Shown here: positions 34,109 through 42,350 of the stretch, piece after piece
How positions within the stretch are numbered: the stretch's first letter is position 1
How the letters are laid out: each line of letters opens with the position of its first letter
From: Streptomyces blattellae
GTDB lineage: Bacteria > Actinomycetota > Actinomycetes > Streptomycetales > Streptomycetaceae
Reading direction: 5' to 3'
Assembly (NCBI RefSeq): GCF_009709555.1
Contig: NZ_WJBG01000233.1
Coordinates: 1-56,885 of the forward strand
Length of the DNA: 56,885 nucleotides
Program-made: the position numbers and the translations under genes
Notes under the pieces: generated by a model
What the model saw: only the letters and a program-made list of their open reading frames with translations
What the model was told of the DNA's origin: nothing
The model's database searches: none

Positions 34109-35446
34109 TCAGTCCCGGTAGCCGCCGCCCTCGACCACGTCGTTCGCGAAGAGCTGGGCCTTCTCCAGCGCCTCGTCGACCGACTGCCGGCCGGCGATCG
34201 CGGCGGAGATCTCCTTGGCCACCCGGTCACCGAGCCCCGCGTACTCGGGGATGCCGACGTACGAGGTCCCCGTCCACGGCTGCTTGTGCAGGCCGGGCCG
34301 GGTGAGGTTCACGGCGTTGAGAGCATCCAGCGTCGGCTGCAGAAACGCCTTGGCCGCCTTCCGGTACGGAGGAAGGCGGTATGTGGACAGCCGGCTGCCC
34401 GGTGGCACTCCGACCCAGCCGAGCCTTTCGCCGTAAAGCCTCAAGAACCGCTTCGACGTGGCCCAGGAGGCGAAATCCCACGCGGCCTCGGGGTGCTTGG
34501 AGGTGACCGGGATCGCGAGCGCCCAGGTCCACAGCCATCCCGCACTGTCCGTGCGCATCACGGGCGCGGGAGCGTAGCCGAGCCGGCCGGCCACCTCGCT
34601 GACCCTGGAGTCCTCAAGCCGACCGGCGAAGGAGGTGGTGTCGTACAGCATGGCCGCCCCGCCCCGCTCCATCGTCGCCTGGCACTGGGCGGGCCCTGCT
34701 TCATACGCCCGGGGCTCACCGGAGCCGCGGACCAGGTCCACGTAGAACCGCACCGCCCGCCTGGTTTCGGGGGAGGTGAACCGAGGGTTCCAGTGCTCGT
34801 CGAACCAACGGCCGCCGAAGGTCAGGATCACGGTGTTGAGAGACACCAGGTTCAGCCAGACGGGACCGCCGCGCAGGCAGATTCCGGCGATGCGGTGCCG
34901 GGGATCGTGCAGTTGGGCCGCCAGTTCGGCGACCTGCGGCCAGGTCGGGCGTTCCGGCATGGTCAACCCGGCCTTGGCGAACAGGTCCTTGCGGTACACC
35001 AGGAAGGACGACTCCCCGTAGTACGGCACCGCGTACAGGGCCTTTCGGTAGGACAGCGCCGTACGCACCACGGGAATGAAATCCTCTACGTCGTAGTCGC
35101 CCCGGCTCGCCGGGACGTCGAGTCGGGTGAGCCATCCTCGCGAGGCCCAGATCGGCGCCTCCCACGGGCCGATGGAGACGACGTCGTAGCGGCTCTCCTC
35201 GTTGGCGATGTCCTTGGCCAGCCGATTCCGCAGCACCCTCTCGGGGAGGAAGACGAACTTCACGCGGATACGGGGATGGGTGCGCCGGAAGTCGTCGACG
35301 AGCTTCTCCATGTCCCGCGTGAAATCGACGGACGCCACCGTGATCGTCGTGTCCTGCCCGTTCCCGGCGCAGGCAGCGGCGCCCAGGGCGAGCGAGGTGA
35401 GCAATGCTGCTACCACAGGGATACGGGTAAACCGTGTGAGGTTCAC
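34109..35446 (-). CDS. Sugar ABC transporter substrate-binding lipoprotein (orphan)
   Basis: The 445-residue extracellular solute-binding protein (family 1) has a lipoprotein signal (ALLTSLALGAAAC) and the motifs YDVVSIGPWEAPIWASRGWL, YAVPYYGESSFLVYRKDLF and PEAAWDFASWATSKRFL. It captures a sugar outside the cell for an ABC importer. No permease or ATPase gene is near, which is unusual: on one side is the ROK gene, on the other a DUF4239 gene whose stop overlaps this GTG as GTGA. It may share permeases encoded elsewhere, or act as a sensor cofactor. The start is set by the signal peptide. Confidence 0.88.
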   Translation of the reverse strand: MNLTRFTRIPVVAALLTSLALGAAACAGNGQDTTITVASVDFTRDMEKLVDDFRRTHPRIRVKFVFLPERVLRNRLAKDIANEESRYDVVSIGPWEAPIWASRGWLTRLDVPASRGDYDVEDFIPVVRTALSYRKALYAVPYYGESSFLVYRKDLFAKAGLTMPERPTWPQVAELAAQLHDPRHRIAGICLRGGPVWLNLVSLNTVILTFGGRWFDEHWNPRFTSPETRRAVRFYVDLVRGSGEPRAYEAGPAQCQATMERGGAAMLYDTTSFAGRLEDSRVSEVAGRLGYAPAPVMRTDSAGWLWTWALAIPVTSKHPEAAWDFASWATSKRFLRLYGERLGWVGVPPGSRLSTYRLPPYRKAAKAFLQPTLDALNAVNLTRPGLHKQPWTGTSYVGIPEYAGLGDRVAKEISAAIAGRQSVDEALEKAQLFANDVVEGGGYRD

Positions 35447-36414
35447 TGCGGAAGCTGCTCCGAGCTGGCGAACGAGACGTAGTCGGCCACGTCCAGGAGG
35501 CAGCCCGGCACCCGCTCCCTGCTCGAAATCCCGAAGTACGTGGTGATCTGCGCTTGCCCCTCGGGAGGAACTCCCATTCCTTGTGTCAGCGCGACCTTCC
35601 AATGCGACAGGCCGATCGCGTTGCTGTCCTGGAGGGGGTGGTCCAGCGCGATGATCAGGGTGATGAACAACCCGATGAAGAGCGACAGCAGTCCGGTCAG
35701 GGCCACGTGGTCGATCATTCTGACGCCGACCAGTGCCCAGGTCGCCGCAATGGTCACGAACGCGCCGCCGAAGAGGACGAGATACAGCACAGGCAGCAGC
35801 CCGATGCTCACCTCCCCCTGCCGTTCACGGCGCAGGTTGTTGTAATCGTTGAAGGCTTCGAGGGTGACGGACTGGGCGTTCGACTCCTCTTCGTTCCGCG
35901 GCTCATAGAACATCAGAGACTCGAATACGGCATCCAGCCGCCCTTGGTCCTCGACGATTTCGCCCCGCTGCTGCTGCGGCCAGACCTCGTTGATCACATT
36001 CTCGGCGTAGTTCCGCACCTGGGACTGGATACGACATCTACGGCTGTTGGGAAAAGCCTCTCCGGCGCGATAGACCGTGGTCAGTTGCGAAGCCTCCTCA
36101 TTGACCAGCTTCTTCACCTCCACGTAGTGGTCGTACGCCCCCACGGCAACCAGCCCGATCAGCAAGGCGTAAAAGCCTCCGACGACTTCGACCAGGAATT
36201 TGACGCGTTCGTTGTGCTCGGGATCTTCGCCGAACCAGTCGCGGATCCGGGCTCGTACGAGCAGGCCACTCAGGCCGAAGATGAGGAATCCGCCCACCAG
36301 CAGCAGAGCCTGGGTCCAGAACGGCACATGCGAGAACCAAGCAGGCATTCGCTGATCTCGCCCCCGTCCGCCCTGCACATCCCGGTTCATATCCCGGTCC
36401 ACGTCCCGGTTCAC
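35443..36414 (-). CDS. DUF4239 membrane protein
   Basis: The up to 323-residue membrane protein has two N-terminal hydrophobic segments (ALLLVGGFLIFGLSGLLV, GGFYALLIGLVAVGAY) and two more near residues 205-260 (LLPVLYLVLFGGAFVTIAA, LTGLLSLFIGLFITLII), the bestrophin-like DUF4239 pattern. The role is unknown. The start is uncertain: GTG 36414, ATG 36390 and ATG 36348 are in frame, and the first ~22 codons are a tandem NRDV repeat that may be untranslated. The end overlaps the sugar-binding lipoprotein start, so the two are translationally coupled. Confidence 0.8.
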   Translation of the reverse strand: MNRDVDRDMNRDVQGGRGRDQRMPAWFSHVPFWTQALLLVGGFLIFGLSGLLVRARIRDWFGEDPEHNERVKFLVEVVGGFYALLIGLVAVGAYDHYVEVKKLVNEEASQLTTVYRAGEAFPNSRRCRIQSQVRNYAENVINEVWPQQQRGEIVEDQGRLDAVFESLMFYEPRNEEESNAQSVTLEAFNDYNNLRRERQGEVSIGLLPVLYLVLFGGAFVTIAATWALVGVRMIDHVALTGLLSLFIGLFITLIIALDHPLQDSNAIGLSHWKVALTQGMGVPPEGQAQITTYFGISSRERVPGCLLDVADYVSFASSEQLPQ

Positions 36415-36644
36415 GTCCCAGTGCGATGGTCCTTACGTGGCCGCTGTCCTCACCAGAGCGCGCGGAACCGACAAGGAGCAGTCACCACCACACGGCACAC
36501 ACGCGTCGCCCGTGCGTACGCCACCCGGCGCCACCTGGTACGAAGTACGCCCCCGAGGCGGCCGAGGGGGAACCCGCACGCCCTGGCGGACGTTTCCCGG
36601 ACAACCCCTACCGGGGCCGGATCCACGACCATCAGGGCGGCGTC

Positions 36645-38147
36645 ATGAGCGAGTTGGTCCCCGGAGGCAATCTGCCTCTCCCGGGCGGCGTCTTGAGCGT
36701 CCAGGTGCCCGGCCCCTTCGACGTGTCCGCGCTCATCACCGACGACAGCGGAAAAGTGCGGGGCGACACCGATTTCGTGTTCTACAACCAGCCGTCCGCA
36801 CCGGGCGCCCACTTGCAGGGCCACACGCTCACCGTCGACCCGTCCCGTCTGCGCACCGGCGCCACCCGGGTCACCGTGGTCGTCAGCGCCGCCGAGCCCG
36901 CCACTCCCTTGGGCAGCCTGCCCGCCCCCACCCTCCTGGTCGCCGGTCCGGGCGGCCGGCTGATCGCCCGGTTCGCCCCGCCGCGGCCGGGGCAGGAGAC
37001 GGTGCTGCTGCTCGCGGAGATCTACCGGCGCGGCAGCGGGTGGAAACTGCGCGCGCTCGGGCAGGGGTACGCGGACGGACTGGCCGGACTCGCCCGCGAC
37101 TTCGGGGTCGAGGTCACCGAGGACAGCGCGACCACGGCGGCACCGCAAGCCGGGTTCGGCGCGGCACCCGCGTCGCCCTTCCCCGCATCACAGCGTCCGG
37201 CCACCGCACCACACCGACCGTCCACCGCGCCACCCGCCCCTCCCCCCACGCCACCGCGTCCGCCCACCGCACCCCGCCGACCCACCGCACCCCGCCGACC
37301 CACCGCGGCGCCACCCGCCCCTCCCTCCGCGCCACGCCATCCCTCGTCAGCGGCCTCCATCCCCGCCCCGGACCCCGACGGATTCCTCGGCCTCGTCAAC
37401 CCCGCCCGCGCCAGGGCCGGTTCACCGCCCGTCTCCCTGGACGCCCGCCTGGCCTCCGCCGCGCGAGCCCACGCCTCCGCCATGGCCGCGGCAGGACAAC
37501 TCGGTGTGGAAGGCCCAGGCGGTGTCTCCGTGTACCAGCGCGTCACGGCGACCGGATTCACGTATGTCACGGTCGGCGAGCACCTGGTCTCCGGCCCGCG
37601 CACGCCCGCCGAGTTCGTGGACTACTGCCTGCGTTCGCAGGAGCCGAGCCGCACCCTGCACGACCCGGCGTTCACCCACGCGGGCCTGGGGTACGTCACG
37701 GGCGGTCGTTCCGGCGACACGTACTGGACCGCGCTGTGGGCCAGGCCGCTGACGCCGCAGGAACTGGCGCGGACGGCGGCCGACGTCGTCGACCTCACCA
37801 ACCGGGAGCGCGCCGGGGCCGGTCTGCCGACCCTGGCCGTCGACCCGATCCTGACCACGGCGGCGCAGGCGCACAGCGCGGACATGATCGCCCGCGCCTT
37901 CTACTCGCACACCTCGCCCGACGGCAGCCAGCCCTGGGACCGGGCGGCGTCCGCTGGCTCCACCCGGCGCTCGATCGGCGAGAACATAGCCTGCGGACAG
38001 CGCTCACCGGCCGAGGTGGTGGAGGGCTGGATGAACAGTCCGGGCCATCGGGCCAACATCCTCAAGCCCACGTTCACCCACATCGGCGTCGGCTTCGCCG
38101 GCGGCGGCGCGGCGGGCACGTACTGGACACAACTCTTCGGCGCCTGA
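36645..38147 (+). CDS. TerD domain fused to two CAP (SCP/PR-1) domains
   Basis: The 500-residue fusion has a TerD-like domain at about 1-158 (MSELVPGGNLPLPGGVLSVQ, FVFYNQPSAPG, LLLAEIYRRGSGWKLRALGQ), a Pro/Thr-rich linker at ~160-242 with TAPRRP repeats, and two CAP domains. The first (~243-372) is degenerate; the second (~380-500) keeps SHTSPDG, GENIACG and GWMNSPGHRANIL. TerD is normally cytosolic and calcium-binding, while CAP domains are usually secreted; no signal peptide is present. AGGGCGG lies before the ATG. An AIM24 gene follows 69 bases later, a known partner of Ter-type stress systems. Confidence 0.88.
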   Translation: MSELVPGGNLPLPGGVLSVQVPGPFDVSALITDDSGKVRGDTDFVFYNQPSAPGAHLQGHTLTVDPSRLRTGATRVTVVVSAAEPATPLGSLPAPTLLVAGPGGRLIARFAPPRPGQETVLLLAEIYRRGSGWKLRALGQGYADGLAGLARDFGVEVTEDSATTAAPQAGFGAAPASPFPASQRPATAPHRPSTAPPAPPPTPPRPPTAPRRPTAPRRPTAAPPAPPSAPRHPSSAASIPAPDPDGFLGLVNPARARAGSPPVSLDARLASAARAHASAMAAAGQLGVEGPGGVSVYQRVTATGFTYVTVGEHLVSGPRTPAEFVDYCLRSQEPSRTLHDPAFTHAGLGYVTGGRSGDTYWTALWARPLTPQELARTAADVVDLTNRERAGAGLPTLAVDPILTTAAQAHSADMIARAFYSHTSPDGSQPWDRAASAGSTRRSIGENIACGQRSPAEVVEGWMNSPGHRANILKPTFTHIGVGFAGGGAAGTYWTQLFGA

Positions 38148-38216
38148 CGGAAAGCCGTGAAAGACCCCTGCCCCGCGATCTTGGCGGAAGGACCGGCTCC
38201 GGGAAAGGATGCTCAT

Positions 38217-38894
38217 ATGAAGGGTGACCTCTTTTCCAGCGAGCACATGGTCCAGCCCGCCGCGGCGCCGGGCATGACGATCGAGAACGCCAAATGCGTC
38301 AAGTACGCGGTGAACGGCGAGATGATGGCGCGTCAGGGCGCGATGATCGCCTATCGCGGCAATCTCCAGTTCGAGCGCAAGGGCCAGGGCGTGGGCGGGA
38401 TGCTCAAGCGCGCGGTGACCGGCGAGGGGCTTCCGCTGATGGCGGTGCGCGGGCAGGGCGAGGCCTGGTTCGCGCACGAGGCGCAGAACTGCTTCGTCGT
38501 CGATGTGAACTCCGGTGACGAGTTCACCGTCAACGGCCGCAACGTGCTGTGCTTCGACGCCTCGCTGTCGTACCGGATCGCGACCGTGAAGGGCGCCGGC
38601 ATCTCGGGCGGCGGCCTGTTCAACAGCGTCTTCTCCGGACACGGCAGGCTGGGCCTGGTGTGCGAGGGCAACCCGCTGGTCATCCCGGTCTCGCCGCAGT
38701 ATCCGGTGTACGTCGACACGGACGCGATCGTCGGCTGGACCGCCGGCCTGCAGACCTCGCTGCACCGTTCGCAGTCCCTCGGGTCGATGCTGCGCGGCGG
38801 TTCCGGGGAAGCGGTGCAGTTGATGCTGCAGGGCCAGGGACATGTGGTCGTACGCCCGAGTGAACTGGCGCCGCAGAAGGCACAGCAGCACTGA
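38217..38894 (+). CDS. AIM24 family protein
   Basis: The 225-residue protein has the AIM24/TIGR00266 pattern: a beta-rich domain with GEMMARQGAMIAYRGNLQFE, GEAWFAHEAQNCFVVDVNSG, VNGRNVLCFDASLSYRIAT and a late GRLGLVCEGNPLVIPVSPQY segment. The bacterial role is unclear; AIM24 domains are often encoded beside TerD proteins in predicted membrane-linked stress modules (published comparative genomics). AAAGGA is seven bases before the ATG. It probably shares an operon with the TerD-CAP gene. Confidence 0.9.
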   Translation: MKGDLFSSEHMVQPAAAPGMTIENAKCVKYAVNGEMMARQGAMIAYRGNLQFERKGQGVGGMLKRAVTGEGLPLMAVRGQGEAWFAHEAQNCFVVDVNSGDEFTVNGRNVLCFDASLSYRIATVKGAGISGGGLFNSVFSGHGRLGLVCEGNPLVIPVSPQYPVYVDTDAIVGWTAGLQTSLHRSQSLGSMLRGGSGEAVQLMLQGQGHVVVRPSELAPQKAQQH

Positions 38895-39588
38895 GAGGTT
38901 CCGTGAAGTGGTCTGCGTCTCACGCTCGCGGTCGCCGAGGCGCAGCGTCGGGTGGCCCGGGTGGGCGGTGCGGACCGGGCGGGGCGGGCGAGTTGTCGCG
39001 CGGCCCGGGAGGCCGGGGAAACCGCGGCGCCGGTCTGGCGCTGCGGGGCGGCAGCACGCCGACCCCGGCAGTGCGGGGCGTTCACCTGGCCCGGCGGCTC
39101 CCCGCCTCGGCGCCGAACGGGCCTTGGCGAAGCGGAGCGGAGCACCGCTCGACTTCGAAGACCCGCGTACCATCCGGCGCAGAGGCGATCCCGCGGTCAC
39201 CGGCAAGCCCGTGCACGGCGATCGGCGGGAGCGGACGAAGAGACGGACGTGCCCGGTGCCGGGCGCTCTCCACTCCCCACCGCCGGGCGCGCGTCGGCTC
39301 GTCGCGCTCCTCGAAGCCGACGGCGAGCCCGCCGAGGCCACCGCGCTGATCGATGCGGCGGGGCGGGCGGCCGGTCGGCGGCCTTGCCGGGGCTCGCCGT
39401 CATCTGGTCGCCGCGGGGGTCGCGCCCACAGACGTATCCCTGCGGCGAAGCACCGCCGACAAGCTGCGGTCACGGCTCGGCTTCCTGGTGCGCCGCCGCC
39501 TTTGATATCGAATTGACCCGCGTCGCGTCTCGGGTCAGGGTTCGATGCGGACGCGGACTCAGTCACCCGCGCCGGTAGGGTGATGGTC
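38895..39588 (+). pseudogene. Decayed gene region (frameshifted) after AIM24
   Basis: This 694-base stretch has no intact gene. The plus strand shows protein-like pieces in different frames: about 38915-39040 (LAVAEAQRRVARVGGADRAG), about 39280-39375 (RRLVALLEADGEPAEATALI) and about 39383-39505 (GARRHLVAAGVAPTDVSLRR then LRSRLGFLVRRRL before a TGA). The last two join after a single frameshift near 39380 and look like the end of one helical protein. The family is not recognised. The promoter of the next gene lies at the right end. Confidence 0.45.
39576..39581 (+). promoter_or_regulatory. -10 hexamer for a leaderless dehydratase gene
   Basis: TAGGGT ends seven bases before the ATG at 39589. 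No ribosome site is present. A weak -35 (CGGACT, 39554-39559) is 16 bases upstream. Confidence 0.45.
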
Positions 39589-40557
39589 ATGATCGGGATC
39601 ACGGACATCGAGGCCATCGAGGCCGCCGCCGCACGGATCGCCGGACATGTCGTCCGCACCCCCACCGTGCCCAGCCCGGGTGTGTCCGCGCTGCTCGGCG
39701 TCCCGGTCACCGCGAAGCTGGAACTCCTGCAGCGCACCGGGTCGTTCAAGGTCCGCGGCGCCACGGCGAAGCTGCTCTCGCTGAGCGAGGCCGAGCGGGC
39801 CGCCGGGGTCGTGGCGGTCAGCGGCGGCAATCACGGCATCGCGCTCGCGGTCATGGCCGCCGCCCTCGATGTGAAGGCCACGGTCGTGATGCCGCGCTCG
39901 GCACCGGCCCGCTCCATCGAGATCGCCCAGGACGCCGGCGCGTCGGTGCGGCTCACCGACGACATGGACGGCGCGTTCTCGCTGGTGACGCGGCTGAGGG
40001 ACGAGGGGCTGACCCTGGTCCACCCGTTCGACGACCCGGTGGTGATCGCCGGACAGGGCACCGTCGGGGTGGAGTTCGCGGATGACGCCGGAGAACTGAC
40101 CGACGTGCTGGTGAGCGTCGGGGGCGGTGGGCTGATCGCCGGTGTGGCCGCGGCGCTGCGTGCGCGCCGGCCCGGTGTGCGGGTGTGGGGCGTGGAGACC
40201 GAGGGCGCGCAGGCGATGTCCGAGGCGCTGGCGGCGGGGGGACCGGTGCCGGTGGAGCTGTCCTCGATCGTCACCACGCTCAGCGCCCCGTCCGTGTCAC
40301 ATGTGACATACCACCATGTGTCCGCCCTGGTCACCGAGGTGCTCGTGGTCCCGGACCGGGAGGCCGTGCAGGGCGTGCTCGACCTCGCCGACCACGCCAA
40401 GCTGTGGACCGAGCCGGCCGCCGGATGTCTGCTGCCCGCGGCCCGCCGGGTCCTGGAGCGGGTGGGTGAGGGGGCACGGCTCGGCCTGGTGGTGTGCGGC
40501 GGAAACGCGACGACCGGTGACGTGATGCGGTGGACGGAACGCTTCGGTCTGCGCTGA
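39589..40557 (+). CDS. Threonine/serine dehydratase-like PLP enzyme
   Basis: The 322-residue fold-type II PLP enzyme removes water from threonine or serine to give a keto acid, or acts as a related racemase. The PLP-lysine lies in RTGSFKVRGATAKLL, the Asn loop is SGGNHGIALA, the phosphate-binding glycine loop is SVGGGGLIAGVAAAL, and VVCGGNATTGDV ends the active site. It lacks a C-terminal ACT-like regulatory domain, so it is of the short catabolic type. The ATG at 39589 is preferred to GTG 39580 because of the -10 hexamer spacing. Confidence 0.9.
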   Translation: MIGITDIEAIEAAAARIAGHVVRTPTVPSPGVSALLGVPVTAKLELLQRTGSFKVRGATAKLLSLSEAERAAGVVAVSGGNHGIALAVMAAALDVKATVVMPRSAPARSIEIAQDAGASVRLTDDMDGAFSLVTRLRDEGLTLVHPFDDPVVIAGQGTVGVEFADDAGELTDVLVSVGGGGLIAGVAAALRARRPGVRVWGVETEGAQAMSEALAAGGPVPVELSSIVTTLSAPSVSHVTYHHVSALVTEVLVVPDREAVQGVLDLADHAKLWTEPAAGCLLPAARRVLERVGEGARLGLVVCGGNATTGDVMRWTERFGLR

Positions 40558-40718
40558 GCGCATCCCGGTCGAAATCCCCATGGACTACAGCGAGTTCCGC
40601 TCACCTCGGGCACAAGCCGAAAGAAGGTCACCGGAGTTGCGGATTCGTTGAACGCACACCATTGCACCGGTCGTACCTCTGGGAAAGGTGAGAGCCAGGG
40701 GTTCAGCGAGGGATGACC

Positions 40719-42350
40719 ATGGTCAAGGCGCACGTCTCCACACACGAGTTGGTGGCTGGAAGGTACCGCCTCCTGGAGATCCTCCATCGGGAGACGAACC
40801 GCATCTGCTGGTACGGCGAGGATGCCGAGACCTCGCGGCCCTGTCTCCTCACGCAGACGGTGCTCCCGGCCGACTCCGACGGGGAGACCGTGCGCCGGGC
40901 CACCGCCCGGGTGATCCGCATGTCCGAGACCATGGGGATGCTGCGTCCGGGCAAGGTGGCCACGGTCGTCGACGCGATCGAGGAGTACGGCACCCTGTGG
41001 ACGGTCACCGAGTGGATCGACGGCATTCCGCTGGGCGAACTCCTCACCCAGGAGGGCACGTTCGACCATGTACGGGCGGCGCGGATCGGCTTGCAGCTGC
41101 TCGACGTGCTGGAGGCGGCGCACGGCGAGGGCATCACCCACGGCGAACTGAGTCCCGGTCAGGTGTTCGTGCGGGAGCAGGGGCCCCTTGTGGTCACCGG
41201 CTTCGGCCTGGCCGGCGCGACCCTCGTACCGCGCGTGACGGCACCGTCGTACGCCTCCCCGGAACAGGCCCGTGACGAGCGTATCGGCCCGGCGGCCGAC
41301 CTGTGGGCCCTGGGTGCGCTCCTCTACACGATGCTGGAGGGCCGCCCGCCCTTCCGTGAGCGTGACCGGCCCGAAACGACGCTGAAGGGGGTCGACCGGC
41401 TTCCGCTGCGCACACCCCTGCGCGCCGGACCGCTCACCCAGGTGGTGCAGGGGCTGCTCCGCAAGAACTGCAGCGAGCGGCTGACCCGGCCCGTGGTCCG
41501 CGAGGCACTGCTCCGCGTCCTCAACGAGGATCCCGAGATGGTCGCGCCGTCGGCGGCGCGGCCCCGGCTGCGCGGGGTGTACGCGGCCGCCCTGCACGCG
41601 AGTCCGGCGTGGAGCAGACGCACCATGATCGCCGGGACGACGCTGGCCGTCGTCACCGTGTCCGTCGCCGTCCTCGCCGTGTCCCGCCAGGTCTCCGACA
41701 CCGAAGGCACGTCCGAGGCCGGTACGGCGCCCCGGCCGCCGGCTTCGGCGTCCGCCCCGGAGCAGCGGCCCCCTTCGCCGTCCGTGACACCGTCCCGAAC
41801 CCCGACGCCGACACCCACGCCAACGCCGACGCCCACACGCGCTCCGACTTCGGCGTCCCCCTCCCCCACGGGCACGCCCCTGCCGCCCGGCTTCAGCCGC
41901 TACCACTCCCCTGAGGGCTTCTCACTCGCCCTCCCCCAGGGCTGGAAGCCGCTGCAGACCACCCGCCAGGCCGATCTGGCCTACCGCGTGGTGCTCGGCA
42001 AGTCCGGCGACCCGCGCACGCTGACCGTCACCTACAGCGAGGCGCTCGGCCCGGATCCGGTAGCCGTCTGGCGGGACGACGTCGAGCCCGAGCTGAAGCA
42101 GGACGACGACGGTTACCGGCGGATCGGCGAGATCCGCGCGACGACGTACCAGGGCCGCGAGGCCGCCGACATCGAGTGGCTCGCCGATGTCGACGGCACG
42201 CGCGTGCGCACCTTCGGCCGCGGTTTCCTCATCGGCGAGCACCGCGGCTTCTCACTGCGCTGGACGACCCCGGCCGCCGACTGGGACGACGCCGCCAACC
42301 GTGCAGCGCTGAACACCTTCCTGCGGACCTTCCAGGTGCCGTCAGAGTGA
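40719..42350 (+). CDS. Membrane pseudokinase (Ser/Thr kinase fold lacking catalytic residues)
   Basis: The 543-residue protein has a cytosolic kinase-like domain (about 10-270), one membrane segment (about 304-322), a Pro/Thr/Ser linker with PTPTPTPTPT and an external C-terminal domain (YHSPEGFSLALPQGWKPL). The catalytic loop reads HGELSPGQ (141-148) instead of HRDLKPxN, the DFG motif is GFG (161-163) and no lysine is seen in the VAIK-like strand CLLTQTVLP. APE-like PSYASPEQARD and ADLWALGALLYTMLEGRPPF are kept, so the fold is intact but it should not phosphorylate. The ATG at 40719 has GAGGG six bases before it. Confidence 0.88.
   Translation: MVKAHVSTHELVAGRYRLLEILHRETNRICWYGEDAETSRPCLLTQTVLPADSDGETVRRATARVIRMSETMGMLRPGKVATVVDAIEEYGTLWTVTEWIDGIPLGELLTQEGTFDHVRAARIGLQLLDVLEAAHGEGITHGELSPGQVFVREQGPLVVTGFGLAGATLVPRVTAPSYASPEQARDERIGPAADLWALGALLYTMLEGRPPFRERDRPETTLKGVDRLPLRTPLRAGPLTQVVQGLLRKNCSERLTRPVVREALLRVLNEDPEMVAPSAARPRLRGVYAAALHASPAWSRRTMIAGTTLAVVTVSVAVLAVSRQVSDTEGTSEAGTAPRPPASASAPEQRPPSPSVTPSRTPTPTPTPTPTPTRAPTSASPSPTGTPLPPGFSRYHSPEGFSLALPQGWKPLQTTRQADLAYRVVLGKSGDPRTLTVTYSEALGPDPVAVWRDDVEPELKQDDDGYRRIGEIRATTYQGREAADIEWLADVDGTRVRTFGRGFLIGEHRGFSLRWTTPAADWDDAANRAALNTFLRTFQVPSE

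Noticed and set aside
36348..36414. Tandem NRDV codon repeat as a protein feature of the DUF4239 gene
   Set aside because: The repeat lies before the first hydrophobic segment, and later ATG codons are possible starts, so it may not be translated.
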